Assembly: GCA_019425105.1 (NCBI GenBank) | Contig: JAHYYD010000144.1 | Location: 1 to 5,878 of the forward strand | DNA from: Actinomycetota bacterium | Lineage (GTDB): Bacteria > Actinomycetota > Actinomycetes > Actinomycetales > Actinomycetaceae | Direction of reading: 5' to 3' | DNA length: 5,878 nucleotides | Part shown: positions 5,808-5,878 of the stretch, piece after piece | Layout: each line of letters starts with the position of its first letter | Position numbering within the stretch: the first letter of the stretch is position 1 | Notes under the pieces: generated by a model | Database searches by the model: none | The model's input: only the letters and a program-made list of their open reading frames with translations | Told to the model about the DNA's origin: nothing | Translations under genes and position numbers: made by a program

Positions 5808-5878
5808 ATGACTGATACGACTCGGGATATTCCCGACAACGTGCGCAACGTCCTGGTCATCATGACCGACCAGCACCG
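5808..5878 (+). CDS. Sulfatase family protein (N-terminus only, runs off window)
   Basis: Twenty-three codons and part of a 24th are visible, reading MTDTTRDIPDNVRNVLVIM then TDQHR. The NVLVIMTDQHR segment is the typical first beta-strand of type I sulfatases, where the Asp helps bind the catalytic calcium. AAAAGG lies 7 bases before the ATG, a good ribosome binding site. No signal peptide is seen, so a cytoplasmic enzyme acting on imported substrate is likely. The CxPxR or SxPxR motif carrying the formylglycine residue is outside the window, so the maturation type is unknown. A phosphoglycerate mutase-like or phosphonate hydrolase member of the alkaline phosphatase superfamily is a less likely alternative. 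Confidence 0.82.
   Translation, partial: MTDTTRDIPDNVRNVLVIMTDQH

Overview
The window looks like chromosome from a high-GC Gram-positive (Actinomycetota). The evidence is the GC-rich third codon positions, the GTG starts, a eukaryote-like (type 2) isoleucyl-tRNA synthetase, and a compact ileS T-box leader of the kind known from actinobacteria. The sugar porter and sulfatase pair fits a host-associated genus such as Actinomyces or Schaalia, but that placement is inference.

Layout. Positions 1-523 (minus) hold the first 174 codons of ileS. Its leader (about 528-742, minus) is an isoleucine T-box riboswitch. An ATC specifier, a T-box with a UGGU tRNA-acceptor bulge, and a hairpin that buries the ileS ribosome binding site are all readable. 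Divergent from it, 917-2775 (plus) is a translationally coupled gene pair: a UPF0718/DUF318-type permease and a TIGR03943/DUF1980-type membrane partner, like Bacillus ycgR-ycgQ. The permease may be translated from a leaderless GTG. A strong hairpin (2780-2808) closes this operon.

Positions 2889-4010 (plus) encode a predicted lipoprotein with a Thr/Pro/Ser-rich tether and a beta-propeller-like domain. Its codons are visibly more AT-rich than those of its neighbours. Just downstream, 4118-4185 is a diverged second copy of the last 68 bases of the DUF1980 gene, stop codon included. The lipoprotein gene is therefore bracketed by two copies of the same gene end. This suggests it arrived by recombination with a foreign allele or by a tandem duplication that later decayed. 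This is the most unusual structure in the window.

Positions 4319-5767 (plus) encode an MFS sugar porter. A sulfatase gene starts 40 bases downstream at 5808 and runs off the window. The two probably form an operon for uptake and desulfation of a sugar or glycan fragment. A perfect inverted repeat (4225-4242) upstream is a plausible operator. No tRNA, rRNA, CRISPR array or insertion sequence was seen.
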